Below, piece by piece: positions 22,539-35,551 of a stretch of DNA of 64,000 nucleotides (within the stretch, counting starts at the first letter, position 1; each line of letters starts with the position of its first letter). The stretch lies in NCBI GenBank assembly GCA_026182355.1, contig JAPFBL010000104.1:2473501-2537500 (forward strand). The letters run 5' to 3'. A model generated the notes under the pieces. The model ran no database searches, had not been told where the DNA came from, and was given only the letters and a program-made list of their open reading frames with translations. The DNA comes from Hermatobates lingyangjiaoensis. Its lineage: Eukaryota > Arthropoda > Insecta > Hemiptera > Hermatobatidae. Made by a program: the position numbers and the translations under genes.

Positions 22539-24161
22539 ACTTTACCATAAGTAAAGTATAGTGATCGTGAAAAAAATCGATCTCGAGATTTTGACGGAAT
22601 TACATGTTTTGAGGTCCCAGAAGTCGTTTTATGAAGTTTTTACGATGATGTCTGTGTGTGTGTGGGTGGGTGCGTGGGTGGGTGCGTGTGTTAGCATTGC
22701 TTGTTACCACGCTACGGTCCAGAATCTTTGATGGATCAAGTTGATATTTTACACAAAAATGGGCCCCATTTAGACGAAGATCCCTATTGTTTGGGAAGAA
22801 TTATGCATGATGGGAAAGTCACTTTTTTTGCCAAAAACCGTTTTTTTTAAAACATTTATTTCTCCTAAACTAATAACCCTAGAGTTTTGAGATTTTGACA
22901 TTATCTTTGAGGTTACAAATGGAACAAACGAAAAATATATTCAGAATTTTAAGACAACAGGAAATATTTTTTTTTCAATAAAATGTAAAAATTTTGACTT
23001 ATAATTCAATCTCAAACCTTGTGAGAGCGATACAGGCCATACTGTTTGATGGACAAGAATGAAACTATGCCTACAAATAGAACATTATATGGCGAATGAG
23101 TTGAGATATTTTTTTCTAAAATTACATTCGTTAAAGGGGCGCTACAGTACGATTTGTGTTTTCAGAAAATGATTTTTTGACGCTAAACGGCTCGTTAAAA
23201 AAAAATGAAAATTTGACCAAAAATGGAACAACAAATTAGCAATTCACAAAAAAAAATTCATGAAGTTTGAATTACGGGAAAGAGCATTAACGATATAAAA
23301 ACTCTTTGTTTATCCTAGACTAAGAGATCACCTGCTATACTTGTCGAATTTTTTGTATTTTTTTACATTGTTTACATTGACTTAAAAATTTTTTGAGCGA
23401 ATCCACTGAGATAAAATTGATGTTTCTAATGGAAAAATGAAAATATATTATTGACTTATAAGAGATGTAAGAGGAATAATATTGTGCAGGTAAATGATAA
23501 CACTCATTAAAAAAAATATCGTATATATGTTATTTGACAAAGGGGAAGGAAAATGATCTTATTAAATACTAAGAAGCCATAAAATTCGCAGTATAATAAT
23601 TCTGTTAAACACCAAAAATGTAAAATATAATTCAAAATATAAATCTTTCGTTTAGAGATTAATAACTGTAATTATCGTACATCTTTAATTAACAAATCAC
23701 CTTAAAACAACATTTTCTTCGCTGTTTAAGATGTTTTTCAGAGAAAAAAAGGGTATTTTACTGTTTTAAATTTGAAAATTTTACATTAATATTCAATGTA
23801 GAAGGATGTTAAGTAAACGATGTAAGAAATCTACTGGCTATTTGAACAATAGCCATGTTCTCTTGTAGGATAATATTTCGTTTCAAGAAATGTTCACATT
23901 GGTTTTTCAAAAATGATATTACTGCTGTAGTTATACTAATGAAATTATTTGCAAATAATAAATTATTTGTGATGTACAAAAATAAGCTTATAAATTGATA
24001 TGTCCTTCAATCACTATCTGTACTACCTCACGAATGCAATGCTAATAATTATATCCCATTTAGATATTTATGTTATGCTTAAATGATACGTTATGTTTTA
24101 TATACTCAAGAAATTTGACATTGAGTTACTTATAGTAAAGTAGAGTGTAGGCCACTCCAGA
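22539..24161 (+). mobile_element. HINE-like non-autonomous Helentron, copy C (complete)
   Basis: Complete copy of the family described at 589-2322. It starts at the 5' hairpin (ACTTTACCATAAGTAAAGT, one base changed) and ends ...CACTCCAGA. It is flanked by TTTTT at 22534-22538 and 24162-24166. The short TG/GGGT microsatellite is at 22651-22690. Very close to copy D (42850-44424), which indicates recent activity. No protein is encoded. Confidence 0.8.
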
Positions 24162-24419
24162 TTTTTACTATTTATTTTTAAAATATATTTTAAACTAATA
24201 AAAGGCAGCTCAGATTTGGGATATGATAACTAATATTCTCAAGAGATATTTACTTTAGGGATTTTTTAAGTAAATGGTTAGGTTGATACTTCTTTATTGA
24301 AAATATTGTATTATTTACGATATATTGTGCTCTCTGAGGCGATACAACTTTTAATTGGCGCTGCGGAATAGTTGTGCTGGTCATATTTTTTTTGTTTTTC
24401 TAGAGGGATGAGGGACTGA

Positions 24420-24668
24420 CAACGTAGCCCTCCGATGCTCACTCCTCGGAAGAATATAGCAGCTCCCATTGATTCTAGATTGAGAGTCTTAAATTTTGTC
24501 TAACTCAAAAATATTAAGAGTACTTCTTGGCATATTACAGGTTCAAGACCGGTTTAATGTTCTCTCTGAGAGACAACGTACTCAGATTGAGGGCCTGAGT
24601 GGGTACTGAACCCCGGACTTACCAGTTGAGAGGCGAGCACGTTACCACTGAGCTAATCTGACCCATGT
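24420..24668 (-). mobile_element. tRNA-derived SINE, diverged copy
   Basis: On the minus strand it starts GGGTCAGATTAGCTCAGTGG, containing a pol III A box (TAGCTCAGTGG). A B-box-like GGGGTTCAGTACCC follows about 35 bases on. The same central domain as the 26.4 kb copy follows. More diverged, with a different 3' end. Confidence 0.75.
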
Positions 24669-26335
24669 CTTGGTTATACTTTGTTCTAAATTCATACATA
24701 AGCCTATCTATGCATGATGAAGTATATGTATACTTATTATACTCATCTATTACTTAATTATTATCAAGCATACTTAATATCCATACTTTGAATCGGCAAG
24801 ACAGACGGAGGCCAGTGAGGAACCATGTGTTGCAGCCATCATTCAATTTGTTTCTTTTTTCCCTCTTCGTTTGACTTCTTTTGCATGGCTGGCATCATGC
24901 TTTGCGGGTTTTTCACAATCCATCATGACCAGATCATGATTTTTAGTATGTATGTATTGATCCCTCCAAAATGTATATAATTTTGTATAATGTGAAGGTA
25001 TATTTAACAATGTGGTATAAAAATACATCGTATTCTAAATATTGTGTTATATCATTTTAAATAGTTATAAGAACTCCACAACTTAAATGAGGGATAGTAT
25101 CATGCCCATCTACAGGGTAGGCTACAGAAATTTCTAACATTAACATTTGTTTTCTATTTTATATGATATTCATCATAAAAATATAAATGGCATGTGTAAG
25201 TAAATGACATTTTATAAGAAGCTGGATGTTATATGAAAAAGCAAGAATAAAAGCAACATTGTAGGGAGTTATTCCCATCACATCAAAGGGTCATTGAATG
25301 GATTATTCATGGTGCAAGGAGAATGCCCACTGCGTCTTTAAATTAAAAATGCCTTTCCACTTGTATTACGTAAAACAGAGTCTTATTAATTCTGCAAAGC
25401 AAGTCTTTCTCACGGAATTTTCGTGAAATTCATTCTTTCTCCAGGCCATTCTCCTATTCTCTAGTTAATTCGATTATATTATTATATAACTCTTTACTGG
25501 ATATCCCATAACTTGTTTTTTAATAATTCAAAAAAATATATCAACGGAATCACGACTTAATATTACAACACCCTAATCTCATTCAACGTAAACAGTTATA
25601 TAAAATATTGGTATTTCAAATTACTTTAAGTCTCTATGTAACCGTTGTACACCTACATATACACACATTGAGTTTCATTTCAAAGTCTTTGAACCCTCTG
25701 TCCTTGACAAGCAGTAGCTTCATGTATTTGTTAAGAGTGCTATAACCACTCCTTGAGTTCATTTCATTACTCATATTTACTCTCTACATCAAAAATAAAG
25801 AAATGAATTTGTTCCAATTGGGTCAAAAAATGCATGTTTTTGCGTGCTGGCAGGTCTGTATCTAAAAAAAATGTTGTAATAATGAAATTTCATATTTAAG
25901 TTCCTGGAATATTGAGCTAGAACCAATGGCTGGTTACAATAATTGCTCTGTTTTAGTGCATATCGCATAAAAATAATCGTTCTTTTTTTCGTTTTACTAA
26001 AATTTTGAACATATTTTGATTAAACGTGCTGTGATTCTGGCCGTTCAGTTGACATTTAATATACATCAAACAATGTGCACAAAAATTGTCTGTGACATTC
26101 AACATTTCAAAAAATAAATGTTCTCTAATGGTGATCAATGAACTTTTAAAAGATTTTTGTTTTCATAGATACGGATATTAAACTAAAGATAGTAAAATAT
26201 ATATATATATTAATAATAAATTAGATAAAAAGCTGAGAAAAAGAAAGAAATGAGAAATTATAGAAAAAACAATTGTGTCGAAAATAATAGGTACAAAAGG
26301 CATCGGCAGCACTTCTAACATCTAACACACATCTA
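24669..26335. other. AT-rich intergenic sequence
   Basis: No supported feature apart from a short (TA)n at about 26197-26210. Small ORFs at 24843 and 25953 are treated as chance. Confidence 0.5.
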
Positions 26336-26675
26336 GGGGGTCAGGCTAGCTCAGTGGTTACGAGCTCACCTCTGAACTGATAGGACCGGGGTTCAATCCT
26401 CACCTCGCCCTCGATTTATTCACGCGGGAGGTGAATAAATCTGAGCACGTCGTCCCTCGGAGAAGGACGTTAAACCGTCGGTCCCGAGCCTGTACGATGT
26501 CAGGTACTCGTTAAAGATCCCTACTCTAAATACATTTGTGTTAGGCAAAATTTAGGACTCCCACTGTAGAATCAATCTTCATTGTGTGGTATCACAAAGG
26601 GTCAATGCTTTGCCTACGTGTGTTCTCTTGTGGGATTGCCACTGCAACCTAACCTAACCTAACACACCCTAACAA
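26336..26675 (+). mobile_element. tRNA-derived SINE with CCTAA-repeat tail
   Basis: The 5' head resembles a tRNA. A box TAGCTCAGTGG is at 26347-26357, with a perfect GCTC/GAGC D-stem, and B box GGTTCAATCCT is at 26390-26400, at tRNA-like spacing. A body of about 200 bp follows, including the block CGGAGAAGGACGTTAAACCG, seen again in the other copies. The tail at about 26646-26674 consists of AACCTAACCTAACCTAAC plus variants, i.e. the CCTAA telomere unit of arthropods. Transcription would use the internal pol III promoter, and mobilisation depends on a LINE elsewhere. It is not a functional tRNA: acceptor and anticodon stems do not pair properly. Confidence 0.85.
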
Positions 26676-28722
26676 ACCCACTACTGTTATAATTAGGAAA
26701 ATGAAAGTCACATGACGTCTCAGACCAGATTTTCTTAATTTATTGAATTAAAAGAAAGAAAGCTGTAAGTTAATACTAACAGGGAAAATGAAGAATGCTT
26801 CAGGTCCTCAATAAATCAATGAGATTGTAATATTTCAGATGACAAAACCCTACATAGAAACTGCTGCCTTCTCTCGTATTCTCAAATCGAGAATACAAAT
26901 TGTGGTGGTTTCTTCAATCTCCACTGGAATTTTGTTAAGTTATCCATTTTCAAGAGAAAACTAAAAGTTTTTCTGTATTTAAAGTTATATGAAGGTAATA
27001 ATTGAATCAAGAGAAGGTCGCTTATTGGTTTCATCTAACTATTAATATAGAATAAGTTTCAGTTTTTTCTTGACAATGAACGAGGTTCTGAAACCAGTTA
27101 GCTTAATGAAACCTCCGAGTTAAGTTTCTATACGAAATTTTTAACAACCTTTGTGGTATTAATTATGATATGAACTTAATGTGGAAGAGTATAAATCTAC
27201 TATTATTTACCAAAAGTACATGATTTTTGGGAAAGAAATATATTTAAAGCATTAAATACAAGGGAATAAGACTTTAGTTGCTTAATAAAATATTATATTC
27301 GAGTCATCAACATAGCTGTTCTTTGTTCACAACTTTAAACTACCTTCATAAAACTAAAAATTTACTATTGTTTGCTAACATGATCATTTATATAAACTTA
27401 CCAAAATGTATAAAGTAATTCACAAAAGTACTTTAATAATTCCGAAATGATATCACAAATTAAACTTTATATATGGTTTTAATGGTTGATGTCTGAGACT
27501 ACTAACAAAAATGGCAGAATAATGTAACTCTGTTAAAGAATTAAACTCTTATTATTTAACCCTTCTAATATATTCTTTCTTTAAAAAAACGACTTTAAAC
27601 TAAACATTTCATGCAAGAAACAAGACATTAGTTATTGTTATTTGTCTACCACTCTACTGGTATGAATAACTGAACATTTAGCAGAACGCAAAACAGTAAT
27701 ATATGTGCATTATAATTTTAAATATTTGTTATTGCAATCAATATATATTGCTTATAATAGCTGGTGTATATGTTCACTTTCTTCGTTTGATTCTTTCTTA
27801 TTCATTATGGTAATATGAATGTTGTTTTTTGGTTCGGGCTGTAGGAGGAGATTGACGTTTTCAATCTTGGCTACAGATTTGAAGAATTCTTTCACTGCTC
27901 ATTGTATAGTGTTTTTGTTTTCAAATTTCCTGAATATTCGTACTATTTTGTCTCTACGACCTTGAATATGATTAATTTCTGCATGGACTTTATTATCCTT
28001 TTTCTATAAGTGCTGTTTCCTATTTCATAGCAATCCCTACTTCTAGTCCTGATGGTTTCCAGTCTTATGTAAAGTACTTTTCGGAATCAGCACCCCAAAC
28101 CCAGACTCTCTTCCTGGCTCTAGCTTGCTAGTGCTATCAAAGACTATTATGACGAACCTTGACTACACTGTACCAACCATAGGTGTGACTGCAGGTTTAT
28201 TATGTCGACTTTGCAATCAGTCGACAGAGAGCCAGCATTCTGCTGGAGCCTTTTTTAATAATATATTATATTTAATTCGTTCACTATTCAAAAATAAAAT
28301 TAAAAATTATTTAATTTTCAAATGACATTTTAATGTTTAGTAATCTTAAATTATTTATTTAACTGCACATACTAAGCAATGAATAAACATTTTTTAATTC
28401 CAAATATGTAATAATGTAATATAATCTCGCACCAGTAGCAATCTTGAGATTATAAACTTGAACAGTTTATAACAAGTTGGTAGCTTCAGTATTGCCTCGT
28501 AGATGTCTGAAATTTCTAGCTAATTATATCAGTTTATTAATAACTCAATTATCATTAAGTGTCTATAACAATTAAGCAGATTTGCAAATGATTAAGAATT
28601 TATGTAGCGATAGTATTTCTCATTGTCTCTTTTAAAGTTCATTTTACTAGGAGTGCTATTAAATAATTAAAGAGAGATAATGGTGTAAAAAAAAAGAACG
28701 GTGTTTTTACAAAATAAGACTT
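26676..28722. other. AT-rich intergenic sequence
   Basis: No supported gene. The 27830-28250 stretch is more GC-balanced and may be an old transposon piece, but neither strand gave a recognisable domain. Confidence 0.5.
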
Positions 28723-28905
28723 TTACTGATTCTTAACATAACAACCACTATTAATACATTTGTCCAAACAATGAACTAGTTTTTTTTTACTATCTGTTGT
28801 AAAAAAGATTTTTTCTTGTTTATTGTTGCATATATCAACAATTTTTTTGACATTTTCATTGTTGGTGAGATATGTTCTACATAAAACATCCTAGAGTAGA
28901 CCCCA
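28723..28905 (-). pseudogene. mariner-type transposase, C-terminal remnant
   Basis: The minus strand reads TYLTNNENVKKIVDICNNKQ, then KIFFTTDSKKKLVHCLDKCI, then NSGCYVKNQ and a stop at 28725-28723. This matches the end of mariner transposases, whose pattern is an acidic/Val stretch, a Phe-Phe, a Gly-x-x-Lys-Leu, an Arg-Trp-x-Lys-Cys and a Gly-x-Tyr-Val-Glu-Lys finish. The catalytic acidic residues lie upstream and are not recognisable, so only a decayed tail remains. The ORF called in another frame (28776-28973) is a shadow. Confidence 0.6.
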
Positions 28906-29896
28906 GGAATAAAAAAACTCAAATAAATCTGTCTGTTTTCAAAGAAAAGAAAAAACACTATTTGGATTCTCAAATTTATTTGGAGTAATTATATTTGTCG
29001 GTGTATGTATTCTCTAAGTTTGCAGATTAGCAGTCTAAACTTTCCAATAAAAAAGGGAGCCACGTGGGGGTGGGGACAGCATGGTGCCCACTGTTAGTTG
29101 GTCTCCAACAAGTGGAGAGAGTACCCAAATACGGATGGAAAGAACATCGTGGTTTAAGAATTTTATATTAAATTAAAATAGTATTAAAAATAACTGCTCC
29201 AAAAATAAGTATTCAGTCAAATTATGATATTTAAAAAAAAATAATGATTAAACATTCACAAATCATTATTATTCACCATACATTTTGATTAAACAAATTT
29301 TTTTCATAAAGTAAAAATTCATTTTTAGTAGTATTACTTGAATATTACAGTTCAAAGCATATTTGTAATTAAATTTGGCTTTCTTGTTTGTCAGAATTAT
29401 AAATTGTGAAAAAAAATCCTTTGCAGATTGATCTTTTCCAGTTTTAGAACATGTCCACTTGATTAATATTATAGAGTCACGGTCCTCTCTCTGCCATGCC
29501 TCTTCAATGAGCTTCGCTATGACATCTTTAGCAATTATACCCCTTTAGGGCTTAAACGATACAACTCCCTCATTTCGGTTTCTGCCGTTCTGATTATTTA
29601 ACCCCGTTTGACTCGCTTTATCAGACTTCCCTTCTGTCTCTTGCTGAAGTTTTCATCTCATGTCATCTTTTTGTAATACCTTTTTTCCTTATCTCTAGTG
29701 TCCAGTTCTAACTGAAGAATTTATCTGATCCTTCCTTCATTCTTTGACTTCAACTTTTGTTTCCACAAGCACAATAATGTCATTGCCAAGTAACATCGTA
29801 CTTTTCTCCAGATCAATAGCTAAATAAAGTTTTTGAAAATTTCTTTTTTATAACACATAAAGAGATTAGTATTATTATAAAGACAACTTTAAAAAC
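28906..29896. other. AT-rich intergenic sequence
   Basis: May contain more of the mariner relic near 28906-29000. Nothing else could be supported. Confidence 0.45.
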
Positions 29897-30170
29897 CAGG
29901 TTTGCTCGGTTAACATACTCTCCTTTGAACTAGCAGGTCCGGGGTTTGATACAAACCTGGTCCTCGATTTATTTACGTGGGAGGTGAATAAATCTAAGCA
30001 CATCATCCCTTGGAGAAGACATTAAACAGTCGGTCCTGAGCCTCAAAGATGTCAGATACTCACTCATTAAAGATACCTATTCTAAATACACTTGAGTTAG
30101 GCCAAATTTAGGACTACCATGTAGAATCAACAGTTAATGTGGCTTGCCCATTACTAAATTGGGCGCCAAA
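29897..30170 (+). mobile_element. tRNA-derived SINE, diverged copy
   Basis: Same family as 26336-26675. The body is well preserved (TTTACGTGGGAGGTGAATAA, GGTCCTGAGCCT, TTAGGACTACCATGTAGAAT). The head is damaged: the A box is unrecognisable and the B box reads GGTTTGATACA. No CCTAA tail. Confidence 0.8.
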
Positions 30171-33100
30171 TAATAAATAAGCCACAATTTCCGCCCCTAG
30201 AACAGCACTAAAAGGTGAAAGGCTTACAAGTTTTGGTGATGGAAAACAAACAAATAATGACTACTAATGTTTAGGAGGTGAGTTATATATCTGATTTGCT
30301 CAAGTTATTATCTATTACTTAAAGAAATAGTGATAGAAAATTACTTATTTCGTACTACAATGAAGTGGTGCTACAGAATTGGTATTACTGTATAGTAATA
30401 CACTTTTTCCTATGTGATATACAATTTTTTAGACTTTTAAGAACAAAGTAGGATATTTAAGTTACACTTTTTTTTAGTAGAATATTTTTAGTTTGGGTGT
30501 CCACGCATGCCCTTGCTGGCTTTGACATTAGGCACCAAGCTATCAAATACAGAATTACAACAATGATATCCATTACAGTAGATACGTAAGTCACTCGATT
30601 GTAATCGTAAATAATTTGAATGATGATAGCATACTAAATATAAAAAATTACAAAAATTCATTAAATATTAAAATCAAATTTACCTGTGAAATAGTATTAA
30701 ACGTTAAATTAATTTTATAAACTTAACAATTGAAAAAGTTAGGAATAATCTAAATTTTTATATTTTTTAACGTCTTTCCTTTTTTAACAATTTTCTAGTT
30801 GGATAACCGATGAGAGTTTTTTTCTTCATTTCCACATTGTTTCGTCTCTTTTTTTTTTTAAACTTCTTCATTTTTACTTAACTGATTATTTTCTCAATAT
30901 TATATGGTATCAATGAAATTTCAGCTTGCATATAAAATTCTCTTCTGTTGAGAAACGAATTTTTTTATAAACTTTTGTTCAAGTCGTTAGTTAAAATTCA
31001 GGCAACAGTATTATTACTGATAAATTAAAAGTAGATGACTAAGTTTTGGAATGTGTGTCATCTATGGTAAGTAGTGTTCTGAATCAAGAAATATAAATGG
31101 TTGATGACAGTTGTGGTCGGCTGATGAAAGGTGATGAGCGGGGTAAGGAGTAAGGGTAAGGAGTAAGGTTCAATGGCAGATTATGGGCGATGGGGAAGTT
31201 AGATGCTGAGATTAATTTCGATTACATTCCGTCACTCTGATAGCAATAATTATTCGGTTTAGAAACAGCTCAGTACTTCATCAGGACTTAGGGCTCACCA
31301 TAATTGAATCAACATTATCAAACCAATGGTCACTGATCTCATAAAAGCCAGGCTCGTACAATGCACACATTAGGATTCTCTTAATTCCAGTAGAAGTCCT
31401 AATCGTTAAAACAGCTTGAAATCTCTCACAATGTAGGTAGCTTTCTATATTCGTTGATTATAATCTACTCATAGATTGACATAGTAAATCTATCCCAATA
31501 TAAATTGGACTGTCATCTAAAATTTTATTGAATTACCACATTGGCTTTATAAACAGTCCCGGTTATAAAACGTACACTTTTAATTGAGACAACTTGGATA
31601 AAGTCTAGTTTGTTATAAAATTCACAAAGTGATATTTAGTCAAATAATTTACATCTTCTTATCAAATTTGTGTACATAATACATTCATTTACATCTATAT
31701 AAATTATATATTAATAGAAGTACTAAGCCGAATTTTCGGCGGAAGTTCGCTAGAATCCAATAAAATTGGTTTCACAATTTTCCCTGTCTGTATCAGTGTG
31801 TAGGTATAATTATGTATATATATACCTACTTAATATATTAGTGTATATATATATATTCACTGGATAAACGGAAAGACGACCCAAACTGGACACAATAACA
31901 GTTCAAAATTAAAGATAGGCGGCACACAAAGTAAAGAAACACACTTACAAACTCAAAAGTTTATTTTCCATTGCATATTGTTGTTTGATCATTAGTTGTT
32001 ATTTCACATGTTTTTGTGAAATCTTGTTATATATACATATAAGTGAGCGTGTATTTGTGTGTATTCAAGATATACCAAAATGCAAAAGAGCTATTTTCAC
32101 CAAATTCCATTTTGAAATTCAATTTAGTTGTGTGAAAATATTTTTTTCAAAATCTATCCATATAGTTTTAGTTAATGTCACTGCCTTGTGCATTTAGTTT
32201 GAATTAGAAATTGTCATTCAGAGTTAATACTTAAAAAAATTTTTCTGGATAGGAATAGACTCTTGAAGTTCTCTTACATTAGTACAGTTATTGAAGCAGC
32301 TAAAGTAATATAGAGTCAATAAATATTTAACTTGATCCAAATTGTTTAAACTGAGAGAGAAAGAAATGTAATAAACATTTGTTTCTTGCATAACAATGTG
32401 AAAACCTACGACTTATATACAGATCATCTAGTGACAAAATGTACACGCTATATTAAATGTAGACTTTGGCTGTAGTTAAAACTTCTTTGTATAATTAATT
32501 TTCTTTGTTATTACGATCTGACGTACTAAAGTTTGTTTGAACTTATTTGTATAGACAAAACAAAGTACTATAGTTAATTAGTAGTAATTGTTATGAAATA
32601 TTATTTGGTTTCATACGTTTAACCTAAATCATGTATAACCTTTTATCTATTACTATAAATTACCATTTTTAATTGATAAGGTAATTCTTACTAATTCCGA
32701 TTCACATAAACAACATATTTTTCACATATAATAAAATAGATGCTCTAAAATAGATGGTAAAATATGTTTGATCTTAACATGTACATTTGTTACAATTAAC
32801 TTTTTGGAAGCTCAATTACAACACATACTTCTTGTTATTATCATAAGGATAAGAGATTATTCAAACATTTCCATTTATATGTCTTATAATTGGGCTCAGC
32901 ACAAATATCTTAATTTTTGTTTTTATTTGCAGAAAAAAAATGATCATTTTGTATTTCATAAGTAACAAAAAGTTTAGGGTTGCCTAAATTTACATACTTA
33001 TGTATTTAACATGGATCAAAACCTTGAACGAGATATTTCATTTTATAAAAGTAATTTTTAGTTACTTTATCGTTATAATCCGGGTAAATTTTCATTCTTT

Positions 33101-34343
33101 AAAAAAATTTGAAATACTCAAGTCTTATGACATAATAAAAAAAATATATTCTTACCAAATTTTGTTTCCAATGAGAAAATCGTATTCCACAGATATAATC
33201 AGAAAACCATGCAAATAAAAAAATTCCTTATTAAGATGAATGATAATGATTGAATATTGTTGTCCCATTGCCTTACGGTGGAATGATAAGGGTTGTATTT
33301 GCAATGCTAGTCTGGCGTAGCGCAATCTCTAGCAACTGCCAAGAGCTTGGGTTCACTTGAATCTTGCGTTTGACAGCAGGCTTTCAGCCTACGTGAATTT
33401 GTAGACATTGGTAACCGCGAGGGAAACCCAGCCCTTCTAACAATATAGCCAATTCTCTGGGGCTAGACTGAGCCCAACAATCTGCTTTCGACTTCCATTT
33501 ATGACATCTCACTTCGACAAGTCTAATAACACGTAAACTAAATCAAAGTAATAACGTTTCTACTAATAACACACAATATTTATTTCTATATACAATATAG
33601 TTCATCAATAAGTTTAGAGAATAAAACTTATTAATTAAAGCCTAAAATGAAATTATGATCCTTAAACTGGGTATTGAAGTTTCTCAGAGTCACAATTTAA
33701 ACGCAAGTTTGAGTAATTTAAAATTAGGTAAAAGGAAGAAAAGGGACAATAGAAAAGCCCTATTACTACCTATCTAATAATGGTAACAATAACTATAATT
33801 TATGCATGAATATTTAAGTCAGTCAAATTTATCTCAGGATTTCCGATTCATATAAAAAAACGAATGCATTAGACTTATTCAGTTTAGTGATTGAGTATTT
33901 GTGCAGTCAAGGCTAAATTTTAATGTGTTACCTACCAGTCACAGCTATGTATATTATGCAACGTTTGCATGAAACTTTATATGTGCTACCATATACTTAT
34001 AGTCTACTTAAATGTAGACTATATTAATGTAATATTAATATATTGAATGTAATTAAATATCACTAATAAGGCTTTATTCTTAACAACTCATTTCTTTTAT
34101 ACTATATATAGTGGTCAGTATTTTGGATCCAAAATTCAATATCAGTTTACGGGAATTCAAACGTTAATGGACCATGGGTACAAACTCATTAGTCGACGTG
34201 TTCATTTTTTCATCCCCTGTTCAACCCACTTCAATAACCTAGGTTTAATCACACAGATTAAGCTGTTAATTTAAGTGATTAACTAAATCACTTAATCTCT
34301 TTTCCATTTATACTAACTCACTAAACAATATACATATTGTATA
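30171..34343. other. AT-rich intergenic sequence
   Basis: Holds (TA)-rich tracts at about 31815-31850 and a short Penelope-terminus module at 31984-32042. The ORFs at 31985, 32768 and 33000 have no recognised domain. The 33275-33480 stretch is GC-richer and could be an old SINE, but A and B boxes are not convincing. Confidence 0.5.
31984..32042 (+). mobile_element. Family-3 Penelope terminal module, solo
   Basis: Matches the outermost part of the family-3 elements (48951-49000; reverse at 14113-14160): TGATCATTAGTTGTTATTTC, then a TTTCACATG...GTGAAA hairpin, then TA-rich DNA. Another solo copy is at 57978-58026. Confidence 0.6.
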
Positions 34344-34893
34344 TGCATATACATATGTGTGTGCGCGTGTGCGTGCGTGTGTGGATAGGTGAGAACACTG
34401 CAGCTAACACCATTTGATAGATCAAATTCATATTTTACATAAAAATGAGCTTTAGACTGCAGAATCTCTGGCTAGAAGCTATAGAAACCTTGGATAACAT
34501 TATATCTGAATAAAAGCCAATTGGTTTTAGGGGGGATAAAGTTATTTTTCAGATCTTATCAATCAAAGTAGACTATGCTTTTCTATGTAAATTTATGAAG
34601 GTCATTAAAGAACTTAAAATCTGAAGTTGAATTTAGTTTAAACGACAAGATGTACAATATGACAGGTGTGGTTGCAGGGCATAGGAGTTCGATAATATGT
34701 AGGCCCTCATTTTAATAATATGTCAGATTGATCTGTGATTTCATGTTTCATATAACTGATAAAACGATTATAATGTGAACAAATGATACATTATTCATTA
34801 GTATGTGGGCATAGCCACATTAAAATAAAAAAAAATCATTTGGTTGTCAAAGAGTCTAATATATTTACTTACAGTAATGTCGAGTGCTCATAT
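34344..34893 (+). mobile_element. HINE-like element, diverged copy
   Basis: Starts with a GTGTGCG-rich microsatellite (34353-34383). AACACTGCAGCTAACACC and TTGATAGATCAAATTCATAT follow, aligned to the interior of copy C with many changes and deletions. It ends with a TTACAGTAATGTCGAGTGCTC 3' terminus. An upstream GCCACATTAAAATAAA block (34812) is shared with 55433 and 39541, defining a subfamily. Confidence 0.55.
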
Positions 34894-35378
34894 TTAATTT
34901 AATTAATGAAGTAGATAGAAGACCACACAATTTTTTTTTTCTTTTTAATGCAATTTGTACGTATCTCCATTTTTACCTTTAGCACCATCTGTTTAAAAGC
35001 AGTAAACAGAATGTTAATATTCTTCCATCTTCTAGAAGGGGGGACGGGAAGAGGTATTGTACAGTCATGAAGGCTCATTTACTTAAACAAAATTAGACTT
35101 TCGAAGAACAAAATTATTAAAAATTGAAATTATTATACATAGAAAACTGGCTTACACTCAACTACATTATGATATTGTGGAAATAACACACAACCATTAT
35201 AGAAATCGTAAACAAGCATTCAAATATATTATTATTTGAATCATAGAGACGTTTAATAATATTATTATAAAAAAAATTGAATGTGGTTCACTTTCAAACC
35301 TACTGTGAGCAAATATAATAAAAATCTTGTTAAAAACTAATGGAATTTAACGTTTACTTAATTTGTTTGTTTGTTTTA
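34894..35378. other. AT-rich intergenic sequence
   Basis: Nothing recognised. Confidence 0.5.
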
Positions 35379-35551
35379 GATAATAGATGAAAGTGGGGTT
35401 ACTTCAAAGTTTGGAACTTATTTCAATCATGGACGATCCATCACAGGAAGTACCAGCAGAACGTAGTGGCACCCATCCAGGTACTAAACGCTCAGTGTTG
35501 CTTAATTTTTATGATTTAATGGGTACCGCTGGAAACAACATAGCTACAATG
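35379..35551 (+). CDS. Candidate coding exon, unknown product
   Basis: A T-rich tract ending in TTTTAG lies just before this segment and a GTAAGC donor-like site just after it. Inside, a frame from ATG at about 35388 reads MKVGLLQSLELISIMDDPSQ, then EVPAERSGTHPGTKRSVLLN, then FYDLMGTAGNNIAT. A second ATG sits before DDPSQ. Base composition is more balanced than the surroundings and the peptide is mixed rather than AT-biased. If read through without splicing, the frame stops directly after the donor position. It may be a first coding exon of a gene mostly outside the window. No domain is recognised and no partner exon was identified, so it could still be chance. Confidence 0.3.

Noticed and set aside
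26336..26410. Functional tRNA gene
   Set aside because: A and B boxes and D-stem fit, but acceptor and anticodon stems do not pair and the body continues as a repeat seen four more times; it is a SINE head.
33275..33480. Possible second SINE family (GC-richer block with GGGTTCACTTGAATC)
   Set aside because: No convincing A box and the B box does not fit the consensus; no second copy was established.
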